35,494 bases of DNA from contig MABC01000085.1 of the NCBI GenBank assembly GCA_002162925.1, positions 1 to 35,494 of the forward strand, written 5' to 3'. A model generated the notes under the pieces. It was not told the origin of the DNA. It made no database searches and saw only the letters and a list, made by a program, of their open reading frames with translations. Source of the stretch: Thalassotalea sp. 42_200_T64. Lineage in GTDB: Bacteria; Pseudomonadota; Gammaproteobacteria; Enterobacterales; Alteromonadaceae. The stretch's first letter is position 1; each line of letters begins with the position of its first letter. Below, piece after piece: positions 16,676-25,395 of the stretch. A program made the position numbers and the translations under genes.

Positions 16676-17407
16676 ATGCTAGACAACAAAGAAGGTCAAA
16701 CCATTCCTAACGTAAGTTTTCCAACTCGCGTTCACAACGATTGGAAACACGTATCTACTGACGATATTTTTAAAGGTAAAACTGTTGTTGTGTTCTCATT
16801 GCCAGGTGCTTTTACCCCAACCTGTTCATCAACTCACTTACCTCGTTACAACGAGTTAGCGGCAACGTTTAAAGCAAACGGCGTTGATGAGATTGTGTGC
16901 TTATCGGTTAACGATACTTTTGTAATGAATGCTTGGGCAGCAGATCAAGAAAGTGACAAGGTGACATTAATTCCTGACGGTAATGGCGAATTTACCGATG
17001 GCATGGGTATGCTAGTTGATAAAGCCGAAATAGGCTTTGGCAAACGTAGCTGGAGATACTCTATGCTAGTAAAAGATGGCGTAGTTGAAAAAATGTTCAT
17101 CGAGCCAAACATTCCTGGCGACCCGTTTGAAGTATCTGATGCAGATACCATGCTTGCTTACATTAACCCAGAAGCGAAAAAGCCAGAGCCAGTAAGCATT
17201 TTTACTAAGCCAGGTTGTACACATTGTGCCAAAGCCAAAAATTTATTGGCTGACAATGGCCTTGCTTTTGAAGAAATCGTATTAGGCAAAGATGCGTCAT
17301 TAACCTCACTTAAAGCCATCACTGGCAGCGATACCGTGCCACAAGTATTTATCGCTAACCAGCATATTGGTGGGGGTGAAGAACTGGCGAAATATTTCGG
17401 AAGCTAA
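16676..17407 (+). CDS. Hybrid peroxiredoxin-glutaredoxin (Prx5-Grx fusion)
   Basis: Reduces hydrogen and alkyl peroxides using glutathione through its own fused glutaredoxin; cytoplasmic. The 243-residue length fits the Haemophilus/Chromatium hybrid PrxV family. The N-terminal Prx5 domain (about 1-160) has the peroxidatic Cys50 in SLPGAFTPTCSSTHLPRY and the catalytic arginine region KRSWRYSMLV. The glutaredoxin domain (about 170-243) has the redox pair CTHC at 181-184 in KPGCTHCAKAK and the glutathione-binding TVPQVFIANQHIGG. CTHC instead of the usual CPYC/CPFC is a mild variation. The start is ATG 16676 behind GGAGC; a TTG 12 bases upstream is ignored. oxyR is not adjacent. Confidence 0.95.
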   Translation: MLDNKEGQTIPNVSFPTRVHNDWKHVSTDDIFKGKTVVVFSLPGAFTPTCSSTHLPRYNELAATFKANGVDEIVCLSVNDTFVMNAWAADQESDKVTLIPDGNGEFTDGMGMLVDKAEIGFGKRSWRYSMLVKDGVVEKMFIEPNIPGDPFEVSDADTMLAYINPEAKKPEPVSIFTKPGCTHCAKAKNLLADNGLAFEEIVLGKDASLTSLKAITGSDTVPQVFIANQHIGGGEELAKYFGS

Positions 17408-17423
17408 TACCAATTTGCGATTA

Positions 17424-17451
17424 ACATCAGGGTGACTCCCTGCCCTGATGT
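17424..17451 (+). terminator. Terminator of the peroxiredoxin-glutaredoxin gene
   Basis: ACATCAGGG (17424-17432) pairs perfectly with CCCTGATGT (17443-17451) around a 10-nt loop, 17 bp past the stop codon. The following T-tract (TTGTTAT) is interrupted, so efficiency is uncertain. Confidence 0.7.
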
Positions 17452-17493
17452 TTGTTATAGCAAAGAGCAAAACATTTATGTTACACAATGTGT

Positions 17494-17676
17494 GTATACC
17501 CGTCACCATTCAAAGTGCAGGATTTCACTTTTAAACCCATCGAAGAAGCGCTTGAGCAATCCCACTTCTTCGTTCCAGCTATTTGTAAGGGAATAACCAT
17601 TACTGTATAGATGCGCCTTGAATTGGAATCGCTCAAACACTCTGAAACCTGCATCTTGAATGGCGACGGTATATAT
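17494..17676. mobile_element. MITE-like element with long imperfect terminal inverted repeats
   Basis: The left end (17496-17527) reads TATACCCGTCACCATTCAAA then GTGCAGGATTTCA. The complement of the right end (17643-17676) reads TATACCGTCGCCATTCAAGA then TGCAGGTTTCA, so the ends match at most positions over about 32 bp. A second inner pair, GCGCTTGAGCAATCCCACTTC against GTGTTTGAGCGATTCCAATTC, extends the symmetry to nearly the whole 183 bp. There is no transposase. It sits between a terminator and the promoter of the metal-efflux cluster. A clear target-site duplication could not be assigned. Confidence 0.65.
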
Positions 17677-17677
17677 A

Positions 17678-17717
17678 TTGTGCTTTTATTAGTAACAGTT
17701 ATAATCAGCGTAACTGT
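17678..17717 (+). promoter_or_regulatory. Promoter with operator-like dyad before the metal-efflux cluster
   Basis: A consensus -10 TATAAT is at 17700-17705, with a weak -35 TTGTGC at 17678-17683 (16-bp spacer). A perfect dyad, ACAGTTA (17695-17701) and TAACTGT (17711-17717), overlaps the -10 and the probable start point. A repressor or MerR-type regulator site is an inference. The ATG of the first gene is only 18 bp further on. Confidence 0.5.
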
Positions 17718-17734
17718 ATTTAACTTAACTGCGT

Positions 17735-18124
17735 ATGTTTAAAAACTCACTATACTTTTTCATCTTATGTCTGTTCACTGTGCAAAATGTTTTTGCGGCA
17801 GTAGAGAGTAGTGAAAGTATTAAAGAGAATTCACATCACATCAATACTCACAAGTTACATGATCAGAGCCATCAGCATGGTCAAGTTAATACCAATCAGC
17901 ATGATTATAATGGCTCTGTTGACATTGCCGCTAATACAGATTTAGATCACGATCATCAGCAAGCCGATCATGAATCTTGCCATGCCCATTTTCATTTTCA
18001 TCCAACCATGCTTACCGAACTGGTTAGCCTAAATCCTACAATGCATCAACAAGAAGTGATTGCTGCTCGCAAACTCGCGACAGAAAAAAATATTACTTCA
18101 CTCTATCGCCCTCCAATCGCGTAA
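17735..18124 (+). CDS. Histidine-rich secreted protein of a metal-efflux cluster (CzcI-like)
   Basis: A 129-residue small secreted protein. Residues 1-21 are a signal peptide (MFKNSLYFFILCLFTVQNVFA). The mature part up to about residue 95 is packed with histidine and aspartate (HHINTHKLHDQSHQHG, DLDHDHQQADHESCHAHFHFH), which suggests binding of Zn, Cu, Ni or Co ions in the periplasm. The end is SLYRPPIA, similar to the short conserved ends of CzcI/CnrI-type proteins. It is followed in the same direction by an RND adaptor and pump, so a metal-buffering or sensing role for that system is likely. The low-complexity composition makes family assignment uncertain. Confidence 0.75.
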   Translation: MFKNSLYFFILCLFTVQNVFAAVESSESIKENSHHINTHKLHDQSHQHGQVNTNQHDYNGSVDIAANTDLDHDHQQADHESCHAHFHFHPTMLTELVSLNPTMHQQEVIAARKLATEKNITSLYRPPIA

Positions 18125-18226
18125 CAACCAAACAATCATTAATAAAAAATTAGTCCTCTAATAGCTTCAGCTATTGGACAGTTATGCGCATTAGCTAAAG
18201 TCGCCGATGGCTTTAGGCTTGCTCAA

Positions 18227-18271
18227 AACCAAGTTGATTAAAACTCTACTGATTTTTAATCAAATTGGTAT
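18227..18271. repeat. Minimal copy C of the dispersed repeat (ends only)
   Basis: ACCAAGTTGATTAAAA and TTTTAATCAAATTGGTAT face each other across about 11 bases. These equal the two ends of copy B without the interior. The result is a long AT-rich hairpin in the leader of the adaptor gene. Confidence 0.65.
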
Positions 18272-18296
18272 CACAAATGAATATTAGGTTTTTACC

Positions 18297-19421
18297 ATGA
18301 ATAGATTTACCCAAAACATTTCCCTATTGCTTATCGTGATGGGAATTAGCAGTAGCATGGCGTTCGCCTCGCAAAATCATAATGATGAAGACAGTCACGA
18401 CGACGAAGGTATCATTGAGCTTTCAACACAACAAATTGAATTGGCCAATATTGAAGTAGCAAAGTTATCTTACCAGCAGCAAAACTATAGTTATTATGCC
18501 CCTGGCGAGATCATTTCAAACGCTTATAAAATCCAACTTGTGACAAACCGCCTGGAGTCACAAGTACTAAAACGCCATGCCGCATTAGGTGATGAAGTGA
18601 AACAAGGAGATTTATTAGTCACCTTATTTTCCGAGCAAATGGCAGATAAACAAGCAATGTTCATCAATGCTTATCGTGACTGGCAACGGGCAAAAGGTCT
18701 AGACAACAATACCTTGTCTGAAAAGCAAACCAAAGAAATTGAAATTGCCTATAAAAAGCAATATGCCACCTTGATCAGCAACGGTATGAATAGCAAAAGC
18801 GTCGCTCAATTAATCAATAGCAAGGCGGGCAGCGATTTACTCGGCCAGTATCAATTGCATGCGGAAACCAGTGGTTTGATCATCACTGATAACTTTCGTC
18901 AAGGTCAGTGGCTGGCCACCGGCACCAATTTATTTGAAATAAGTGATGAATACAGTTTATGGGTAGAGGCACAATTACCGCCAATGAGCGACATCAATGT
19001 CAATCAAGGAGTCACCGCGAATGTAGTGGTCGGCAGCCATAGTTTTACCGCTGTGGTTTCGCAAACCGGACACAGCATAGATACCAAAAGTCGTACCCGT
19101 TTAGTTCGGTTAACCATTAATAATCCCGATCATCTATTACATACTGGCCAGTTTGCCGATGTCTATTTTCAACAACAAAGCCAACAAGCATTATTACAAA
19201 TTCCTGAATCGGCACTAGTAAATACCGCAGATGGAGATTGGGCTGTATACGTTGAAGAAAAACCAGGTCATTTTAAACAAGTGGAAGTGAATGTAGTGAA
19301 AAGCATCGCCAATGCACGCTTAATTGACGGTATTAGCGATAACTTGAAAGTGGTGGTTTCCGGTGCATTTTTTCTCGCCTCAGAGCAAGCCAAGTCTGGT
19401 TTTGATATTCATAACCATTAA
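18297..19421 (+). CDS. RND efflux periplasmic adaptor, CzcB/CusB-like
   Basis: Membrane-fusion protein linking the inner-membrane RND pump to an outer-membrane channel. It has 374 residues. A signal peptide (about 1-24, ending SSSMAFA) is followed by a short metal-binding-looking tail rich in His and Asp (NHNDEDSHDDEG). Then come the HlyD-type barrel-sandwich halves (RLESQVLKRHAALGDEVKQG and LHAETSGLIITDNFRQGQWL), a helical hairpin between them and a beta-barrel (VEAQLPPMSDINVNQGV). The C-terminal membrane-proximal part includes IPESALVNTADGDWAVYVE. The pump gene follows after 18 bp. The metal is not decided by sequence; divalent cations are most likely given the CzcI-like partner. Confidence 0.92.
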   Translation: MNRFTQNISLLLIVMGISSSMAFASQNHNDEDSHDDEGIIELSTQQIELANIEVAKLSYQQQNYSYYAPGEIISNAYKIQLVTNRLESQVLKRHAALGDEVKQGDLLVTLFSEQMADKQAMFINAYRDWQRAKGLDNNTLSEKQTKEIEIAYKKQYATLISNGMNSKSVAQLINSKAGSDLLGQYQLHAETSGLIITDNFRQGQWLATGTNLFEISDEYSLWVEAQLPPMSDINVNQGVTANVVVGSHSFTAVVSQTGHSIDTKSRTRLVRLTINNPDHLLHTGQFADVYFQQQSQQALLQIPESALVNTADGDWAVYVEEKPGHFKQVEVNVVKSIANARLIDGISDNLKVVVSGAFFLASEQAKSGFDIHNH

Positions 19422-19439
19422 CGCCAGCAAGGACTGAAA

Positions 19440-22400
19440 ATGTTTGATCTATTGATTAAAAAGGCGGTGGAGAACCGCATGTTAGTGATCTTTGCCGTGT
19501 TAACGCTGAGCGTTTTTGCCGCGGTAAATTTACAAAAACTAAACCTCGATGCATTTCCAGATGTCACCAATATTCAGGTCTCAATAAACACCGAAGCACC
19601 TGGCTTAGGCGCAGAAGAAGTTGAGCAATTGATCACTTTCCCGGTGGAATCGGTGATGTACGCCTTGCCTAACGTCAGTGAAGTTCGTTCGGTATCAAAA
19701 ACCGGGCTGTCGTTAGTCACCGTGGTATTTAACGACGATGTGGATATCTATTTTGCCCGTCAATTAGTGTTTGAGCGCTTAAGTGATGCCAAAGAAATGC
19801 TACCGGAGGGTATCGGCGTGCCGGAAATGGGGCCGAACACTTCCGGCCTTGGTCAGGTGTATCAGTACATACTGGAAACCGACGAAAATAGTGACATTAA
19901 TTTAATCCAGTTGCGCAGTTTAAACGACTGGGTGGTTAAATTACTGCTAATGCCCATTGATGGCGTGACCGATGTACTATCTTTTGGCGGTGAAGTGAAG
20001 CAATATCAAGTCAATGTAAACCCGTCAAAATTACTCGCGTTTCACTTGTCATTAGATGACGTGTACAGCGCCATCGCCGCGAACAATAGTAATGTTGGTG
20101 GCTGGTATATGGACCGCGGCCAGGAACAAGTAGTGATCCGCGGTGTGGGCTGGATAAAGCCAGGCGAAGAAGGGTTAACCAGCATAGAGGCGATCCCGTT
20201 AAAAACCATCGGCTCTAAAGTTGTCCGCGTAAGTGACATCGCCGAAGTAGGCTTTGGCGGTGAAATTCGTCAAGGCGCGGTGTCTTATTCCAGCAAAGAT
20301 GAGACGGGAAAAGTTAAAGCTCATGGCGAAGTGGTTGCCGGTGTAGTGTTAAAGCGCATGGGTGCCAATACCAAGGCCACTATCGATGGCATTACCGAAC
20401 GCATTGAATTAATAAACCAGGCCTTACCCGAAGGCGTTACCTTCACCCCATTTTATGATCAAGGTACTCTGATTGAACAAGCGGTGAAAACGGTAGTTGA
20501 CGCCTTATTGCTGGCTTTTGTCTTCATATTGGTGATTTTAGCCCTGTTTTTACTAAATTTGCGTGCCACATTTTTGGTGTTAATTTCTATCCCGCTGTCA
20601 ATCGGTTTAGCGTTACTGGTGATGAATCATTATCAATTGTCCGCCAATTTAATGTCTCTTGGTGGACTCGCCGTGGCTATTGGTATGCTAGTCGATGGTT
20701 CGGTAGTGATTGTTGAAAGTATCTTGTCAAAGCTAGAGCAACAACAGCAAAACCAGCTGGCCGGAACCAATGAAAAGTTAGCGATTGCAGAGCTGATCAA
20801 AACCGCCAGTAACAGCGTGGCCAAGCCAATCTTTTTTGCCTCGATGATAATCCTGGTGGTATTTGCGCCGCTGTACTCTCTCGAAGGGGTTGAAGCCAAA
20901 CTGTTTAAGCCGATGGCTATCAGCATTATGTTAGCGATAGTGAGCGCTTTGGCGGTGGCATTAATTGTGGTGCCCGCATTGGCAACGTATCTGTTCAAAG
21001 GCGACTTAAAACTCAGAACCAATCCAGTGTTAGCTGGCCTTGAGCAAATCTACCAGCGCTTATTGAACTTCAGTTTTAGCAAGCCAAAGATGATTATCGT
21101 TATGGCATTGGCTATATTTGTTTCCGCTTTAACCTTACTGCCAAAATTAGGCACTGAGTTTGTGCCAGAGCTTGAAGAAGGGACGATTAATTTACGGGTC
21201 ACGTTAGCGCCATCGGCCAGTTTAAATACGGCCTTAGATGTGGCGCCTAAATTAGAACAAATGTTGATGGAATTTAATCAGGTAACCTATGCCCTTAGCA
21301 GAGTGGGCCGGCCAGAATTAGGCGGCGATCCAGAGCCGGTATCCAACCTTGAGATCTACCTGGGATTAAAGCCAATCGCACAGTGGCAAGGCGCAAAAAC
21401 ACGAGCCGAATTGCAACAACAAATGCTAACCAGGCTTGAGCAGTTTCCAGGATTGCTGTTCACTTTTTCACAACCCATAGCTACCCGGGTGGATGAATTA
21501 CTCTCCGGAGTAAAAGCGCAGTTAGCGATAAAACTTTTCGGTAATGACTTATCTTTGCTCGCCAGCAAGGGCGAAGAGATCAACCAATTGGTCAGTCAAA
21601 TTGAGGGCACTACCGGGGTATCTTTAGAGCAAATCACTGGTGAAGCGCAGTTAGTGGTAAGGCCGAACCGCTTACAATTATCACGTTATGGCTTAGCCAT
21701 TGATGATGTGATGAAACTGGTAGAAAAAGGCATAGGTGGTGGTAGTGCCGGGCAAATTATTAACGGCAATGAACGCTACGATATTTATGTGCGCCTGAAT
21801 GAGGATAAACGCAATAACATTGATGCTATTGAAAACCTGAGGTTACAAAATGAGCAAGGGATCATTGTCCGTTTAGCTGATGTAGCCAGCGTATCGTATG
21901 AATCGGGTCCGCCGCAAATTCGTCGTGATAATGTTCAGCGTCGCGTGGTAATACAGGCCAACGTGTCGGGTCGCGATATGGGCTCAGTGGTCGCTGAAAT
22001 TAAAGCCGCGATTAACGATAACATTGAATTACCCGCTGGCTTTAGTGTCGAAATTGGTGGTCAATATGAAAACCAGCAACGTGCGCAAAAGCGTCTGGCC
22101 ATTGTTGTGCCTATTTCTATCGTGCTGATTGGCTTGTTATTGTTTTTGGCCTTCAACAGTTTCTCGCAAGCCTTGCTGATATTAATTAATGTGCCATTAG
22201 CGCTTATTGGTGGCATCTACGCCTTGTACCTAACCGGGCAATATTTATCGGTACCCAGCTCTATTGGTTTCATTACCTTATTTGGCGTCGCGGTGTTGAA
22301 TGGGGTGGTGATGGTGGAAAGTATTAACCAACGTATTGCCGATCACGAAGCGCTTAGTGATTCGATAAAATACGGCGCCATTTCGAGACTGAGGCCAGTA

Positions 22401-22595
22401 TTGATGACAGCATTGACTTCAGCCTTAGGCTTAATCCCTATGTTATTAGCAACAGGCGTTGGTAGTGAAATCCAGCGCCCATTGGCCACCGTAATTGTTG
22501 GCGGATTACTGAGTGCCACCTTGTTAACATTGGTGGTGCTGCCAAGTCTTTATCCGTTATTTTCCAAGACTAAAATCAAGCAATTGCAAGCTTAA
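19440..22595 (+). CDS. Heavy-metal efflux RND pump, CzcA/CusA family (HME-RND)
   Basis: Proton-driven inner-membrane pump exporting metal cations from the periplasm or cytoplasm. At 1051 residues it has full length. The N-terminus is typical (NRMLVIFAVLTL, LNLDAFPDVTNIQV, PGLGAEEVEQLITFPVE). Two periplasmic loops alternate with about 12 membrane helices. The TM4 proton-relay motif reads AIGMLVDGSVVIVES with Asp419. It differs from both the CusA form (D-A-A-I) and the CzcA form (DFG...DGAV..VEN), with Ser for Asn at the end, so substrate class cannot be fixed. Adaptor and His-rich gene precede it. No outer-membrane factor (czcC/cusC) is in the window, so one must be supplied from elsewhere. 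A hairpin follows the gene. Confidence 0.95.
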   Translation: MFDLLIKKAVENRMLVIFAVLTLSVFAAVNLQKLNLDAFPDVTNIQVSINTEAPGLGAEEVEQLITFPVESVMYALPNVSEVRSVSKTGLSLVTVVFNDDVDIYFARQLVFERLSDAKEMLPEGIGVPEMGPNTSGLGQVYQYILETDENSDINLIQLRSLNDWVVKLLLMPIDGVTDVLSFGGEVKQYQVNVNPSKLLAFHLSLDDVYSAIAANNSNVGGWYMDRGQEQVVIRGVGWIKPGEEGLTSIEAIPLKTIGSKVVRVSDIAEVGFGGEIRQGAVSYSSKDETGKVKAHGEVVAGVVLKRMGANTKATIDGITERIELINQALPEGVTFTPFYDQGTLIEQAVKTVVDALLLAFVFILVILALFLLNLRATFLVLISIPLSIGLALLVMNHYQLSANLMSLGGLAVAIGMLVDGSVVIVESILSKLEQQQQNQLAGTNEKLAIAELIKTASNSVAKPIFFASMIILVVFAPLYSLEGVEAKLFKPMAISIMLAIVSALAVALIVVPALATYLFKGDLKLRTNPVLAGLEQIYQRLLNFSFSKPKMIIVMALAIFVSALTLLPKLGTEFVPELEEGTINLRVTLAPSASLNTALDVAPKLEQMLMEFNQVTYALSRVGRPELGGDPEPVSNLEIYLGLKPIAQWQGAKTRAELQQQMLTRLEQFPGLLFTFSQPIATRVDELLSGVKAQLAIKLFGNDLSLLASKGEEINQLVSQIEGTTGVSLEQITGEAQLVVRPNRLQLSRYGLAIDDVMKLVEKGIGGGSAGQIINGNERYDIYVRLNEDKRNNIDAIENLRLQNEQGIIVRLADVASVSYESGPPQIRRDNVQRRVVIQANVSGRDMGSVVAEIKAAINDNIELPAGFSVEIGGQYENQQRAQKRLAIVVPISIVLIGLLLFLAFNSFSQALLILINVPLALIGGIYALYLTGQYLSVPSSIGFITLFGVAVLNGVVMVESINQRIADHEALSDSIKYGAISRLRPVLMTALTSALGLIPMLLATGVGSEIQRPLATVIVGGLLSATLLTLVVLPSLYPLFSKTKIKQLQA

Positions 22596-22625
22596 CGATG
22601 AAAAGTAACCAGGGACGGTTACATT

Positions 22626-22671
22626 ATACCAACCGGCATAAACATCTGATCATCTTTATGCCGAATGGTAT
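22626..22671. repeat. Inverted repeat after the RND pump gene
   Basis: ATACCAACCGGCATAAA (22626-22642) and TTTATGCCGAATGGTAT (22655-22671) are complementary at 15 of 17 positions around a 12-nt loop. The ATACC/GGTAT ends resemble those of the dispersed repeats. It may end the efflux transcript, although it lacks a T-tract. Confidence 0.6.
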
Positions 22672-22727
22672 TATTTACCTTATGTTAAGTGCTAATATCT
22701 ATTTATTCTCTAAATATGATGAAACTT

Positions 22728-22982
22728 ATGGATAACCAACCTTATAACCCGCTGCATGGCGTCACTTTAGCTAAAATTGTTAGCGATTTAGAAGCTCACT
22801 TTGGCTTTGCTGAACTTGGAAAAATGATTAAAATAAATTGTTTCACCAAAGATGCAAGTATCAAGTCGAGTTTGAAATTTTTACGAAAAACACCCTGGGC
22901 ACGGGAAAAAGTTGAACAGCTATACATTAAAAATAAGCATACGTTAGAAACTAAGAACGAAGAATTAGGGACTAAGGACTAA
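22728..22982 (+). CDS. VF530 family DNA-binding protein (DUF2132)
   Basis: A small cytoplasmic protein of about 84 residues whose family founder, VF530 of Vibrio fischeri, has a helical fold proposed to bind DNA. The family signature is clear: [20 protein letters not shown], then [20 protein letters not shown] and [12 protein letters not shown]. In-frame ATGs at 22716, 22719 and 22728 are possible and none has a strong ribosome site; [11 protein letters not shown] best matches the family start. The natural end is after [10 protein letters not shown]; the last 15 or so residues are encoded by sequence running into a GGACTAA tandem repeat, whose second copy provides the stop codon. Confidence 0.88.
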   Translation: MDNQPYNPLHGVTLAKIVSDLEAHFGFAELGKMIKINCFTKDASIKSSLKFLRKTPWAREKVEQLYIKNKHTLETKNEELGTKD

Positions 22983-23003
22983 GGACTAAGGACTAAGGAC
23001 TAA
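22969..23003. repeat. Heptanucleotide tandem repeat (GGACTAA) x5
   Basis: Five exact head-to-tail copies of GGACTAA, preceded by more degenerate related sequence. It covers the 3' end of the VF530 gene and the gap to the next gene. Copy number is likely to vary between strains; each copy carries a TAA. Confidence 0.95.
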
Positions 23004-23020
23004 TACAGTGTGGAGGCGAA

Positions 23021-23446
23021 ATGTTAGAAAATAAAAGCTATCAAGGCAGCTGTTTATGTGGAGAAGTTAGCTATCAAGTAGATGAACCTTTAAAGATGTT
23101 CCAATATTGCCACTGCTCTCGCTGCCGTAAAATAACCGGAAGTGGATTTTCACCAAATATCTTCGTACCTTTAGAGCAATTTAAATGGCTAACAGGCGAA
23201 CAACTGCTAGGCCGTTATGAAGTCAAGGAAGCCAAGTATTTTGCCACCAGTTTTTGCAAACAGTGTGGGTCCACTCTGCCCTGGTTAACACAAACTGGTC
23301 AGCTCTATGTCTTGCCGGTTGGCACTTTAGACGATGAAATCAGTTTAAAACCAAGCCAAAATATTTTTTGTGATGAGATCCCCAACTGGCATCAAAGCTT
23401 TAGTGAACTGCCTAAATTCTCCCAGGGTCCAAAAAAACAATCATAA
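23021..23446 (+). CDS. GFA family (Mss4-like) zinc protein
   Basis: A 141-residue protein of the glutathione-dependent formaldehyde-activating (GFA) fold; most members have no proven reaction. Zinc ligands are visible as GSCLCGEVSY near the start, CHCSRCRK at about 29-36 and FCKQCGSTLPW at about 73-83, the standard cysteine set. A strong ribosome site, GGAGG, lies 7 bp before the ATG. It follows the heptamer repeat closely and leads into the M61 peptidase 28 bp downstream, perhaps as one transcript. Formaldehyde metabolism should not be assumed, as no adhC or frmA gene is nearby. Confidence 0.92.
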   Translation: MLENKSYQGSCLCGEVSYQVDEPLKMFQYCHCSRCRKITGSGFSPNIFVPLEQFKWLTGEQLLGRYEVKEAKYFATSFCKQCGSTLPWLTQTGQLYVLPVGTLDDEISLKPSQNIFCDEIPNWHQSFSELPKFSQGPKKQS

Positions 23447-23474
23447 TCATTCGTCAGTTGAAGAGTCAAAAACC

Positions 23475-25259
23475 ATGTCTGCAATCGCTTATAGTATCTG
23501 CGCAACTAACCCAAATGCTCACACCTTTACGGTCACCATAAATATTCCGCAACATAGTGACCCACGGCTTAATTTGAGTTTGCCGGCATGGTTGCCCGGC
23601 TCTTATATGATCCGTGATTTTGCCAAAAACATCATTACTTTATCGGCGACAGCTAACGAGCAGTACATTGACGTTGAAAAAATAGATAAACAAACCTGGC
23701 AATTAACTACTCAAGGTAACGCTGTAACCGTTACTTATCAGGTTTATGCTTTTGATTTATCGGTGCGCACTGCATTTTTAGATAATCGACGAGGATTTTT
23801 TAATGGCAGCTCCACATTTTTAGAAGTTATCGAATTATCAAATTGGCCTTGTACTTTAGAGATTATTCAACCAGAAAAATTACCTGAGTGGAGAGTGGCA
23901 ACCGGATTACCTAGAGCTAGCGGTACCGATATCTATGAATTTGGTAGCTATCATGCAGACAACTATCAGCATCTTATTGATTGCCCGGTAGAGTTGGGCG
24001 ATTTTGATGTAATTGAATTTAGCGTCGCCAATGTACCGCATTATTTGGTGTTTGCCGGACGACATTTTGCTGATCGAGAGCGAGTAAAAAATGATGTCAG
24101 CAAACTCTGTCAACACCATATTGATTTGTTTGCTGAGGTCCCCTTTAGCGAATATTGGTTTATCACCAACTTATTAGGTGATGGCTTTGGCGGTCTCGAG
24201 CATAAAAACTCGACGGTTTTAGTTGCCAGTCGTTTCGACTTGCCCAATCCTAATAAACCGAAAGAGCTAAGCGATAACTACAAAACATTTTTAAGCCTGT
24301 GCTCTCATGAATATTTTCATGCCTGGAACGTTTGCCGGATAAAACCAGAGGAATTTGTTCCTTACGATTTATCTCAAGAGACACATACCACGCAACTTTG
24401 GGCTTATGAAGGGATCACTTCCTATTATGATGATTTTTCCCTTTTTCGTGCCGGTATCATCGAATTTAGCGACTACTTAACCCTGTTGTCGAAAACCATG
24501 ACTCGGGTATTTCGTGGTGCCGGCGAACTTAAACAATCGGTTAGCGAATCAAGCTTTGATACCTGGACCAAATTTTATCAACAAGGTCCGGATGCGGTTA
24601 ACAATATTGTTAGTTACTACACCAAAGGTTCATTAATCGCTTTATGGCTCGATTTAACCATTCGCGCCAACAGTGCCGGCAAGTTCAGTCTGGATGATTT
24701 AATGCGAACACTGTGGCAAAACTTTGGCAGAACCGGTGTCGGTACAAAAGAAAGTGATTTTATCAATATCGCCAACAAGCTGTGTGCGATAGATATTACG
24801 GAACAATTTGAACTACTATTACATACTGCCAGCCGAGTAGATTTAGCGCCTTTGTTAAGTGCCGTTGGTGTCACCTTGAACCGCACTAGCTACAAAGAGC
24901 TCAATAGTGTTGAGCCAACAACGCGAATTTTGGATATGTATCAACCTTATATCGGCGCTTTTTATAAAGCAACACCTGCCGGATTAGTCGTGACTGTGGT
25001 TGAACAAGACTCTCCCGCCGAACAAGCAGGCATTAGTGTCGATGATGTCATCATTGCTGTTGACCAGTTAAAAGCGAGTGAAAAATCATTGCCCGCTCTA
25101 CTTGCTCACCTGCCTGAAAATCAACAACTTGATTGCCACGTGTTTCGCGATGACAATTTATTGCGGCTGCCACTGCAAGTTGGTAATGCGGCACACCTTG
25201 CCGTTAACCTAACCGTTAGCGATGCTCAAATGTGTAGCAACTGGCAGGTTATCATTTAA
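23475..25259 (+). CDS. M61 family metallopeptidase with PDZ domain
   Basis: A zinc aminopeptidase-like enzyme (glycyl-aminopeptidase family M61). The 594-residue chain starts at ATG 23475 (MSAIAYSICATN); an earlier in-frame ATG at 23370 lies inside the previous gene. No signal peptide is seen, so it is probably cytoplasmic. The beta-rich N-terminal domain has LPAWLPGSYMIRDFAKNI. The thermolysin-type catalytic part has GLEHKNST (substrate-binding), HEYFHAWN (His278, Glu279, His282) and the zinc-ligand helix LWAYEGITSYYDD. A PDZ domain near residue 515 on (VVEQDSPAEQAGISVDDVI) completes it. Domain order and length fit the family. Confidence 0.95.
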   Translation: MSAIAYSICATNPNAHTFTVTINIPQHSDPRLNLSLPAWLPGSYMIRDFAKNIITLSATANEQYIDVEKIDKQTWQLTTQGNAVTVTYQVYAFDLSVRTAFLDNRRGFFNGSSTFLEVIELSNWPCTLEIIQPEKLPEWRVATGLPRASGTDIYEFGSYHADNYQHLIDCPVELGDFDVIEFSVANVPHYLVFAGRHFADRERVKNDVSKLCQHHIDLFAEVPFSEYWFITNLLGDGFGGLEHKNSTVLVASRFDLPNPNKPKELSDNYKTFLSLCSHEYFHAWNVCRIKPEEFVPYDLSQETHTTQLWAYEGITSYYDDFSLFRAGIIEFSDYLTLLSKTMTRVFRGAGELKQSVSESSFDTWTKFYQQGPDAVNNIVSYYTKGSLIALWLDLTIRANSAGKFSLDDLMRTLWQNFGRTGVGTKESDFINIANKLCAIDITEQFELLLHTASRVDLAPLLSAVGVTLNRTSYKELNSVEPTTRILDMYQPYIGAFYKATPAGLVVTVVEQDSPAEQAGISVDDVIIAVDQLKASEKSLPALLAHLPENQQLDCHVFRDDNLLRLPLQVGNAAHLAVNLTVSDAQMCSNWQVII

Positions 25260-25395
25260 TTTCTTTGAACCACTAAAGACCACATACAAAACAGGTAAAA
25301 TAATTAACTCTACAGTGCCTTTTTTTGCGCCAGATCAATTTGTGATTTTGGCCAGCCGTTAATCTAGCTTAATAACCTGAGATCGAGAAAAACAA

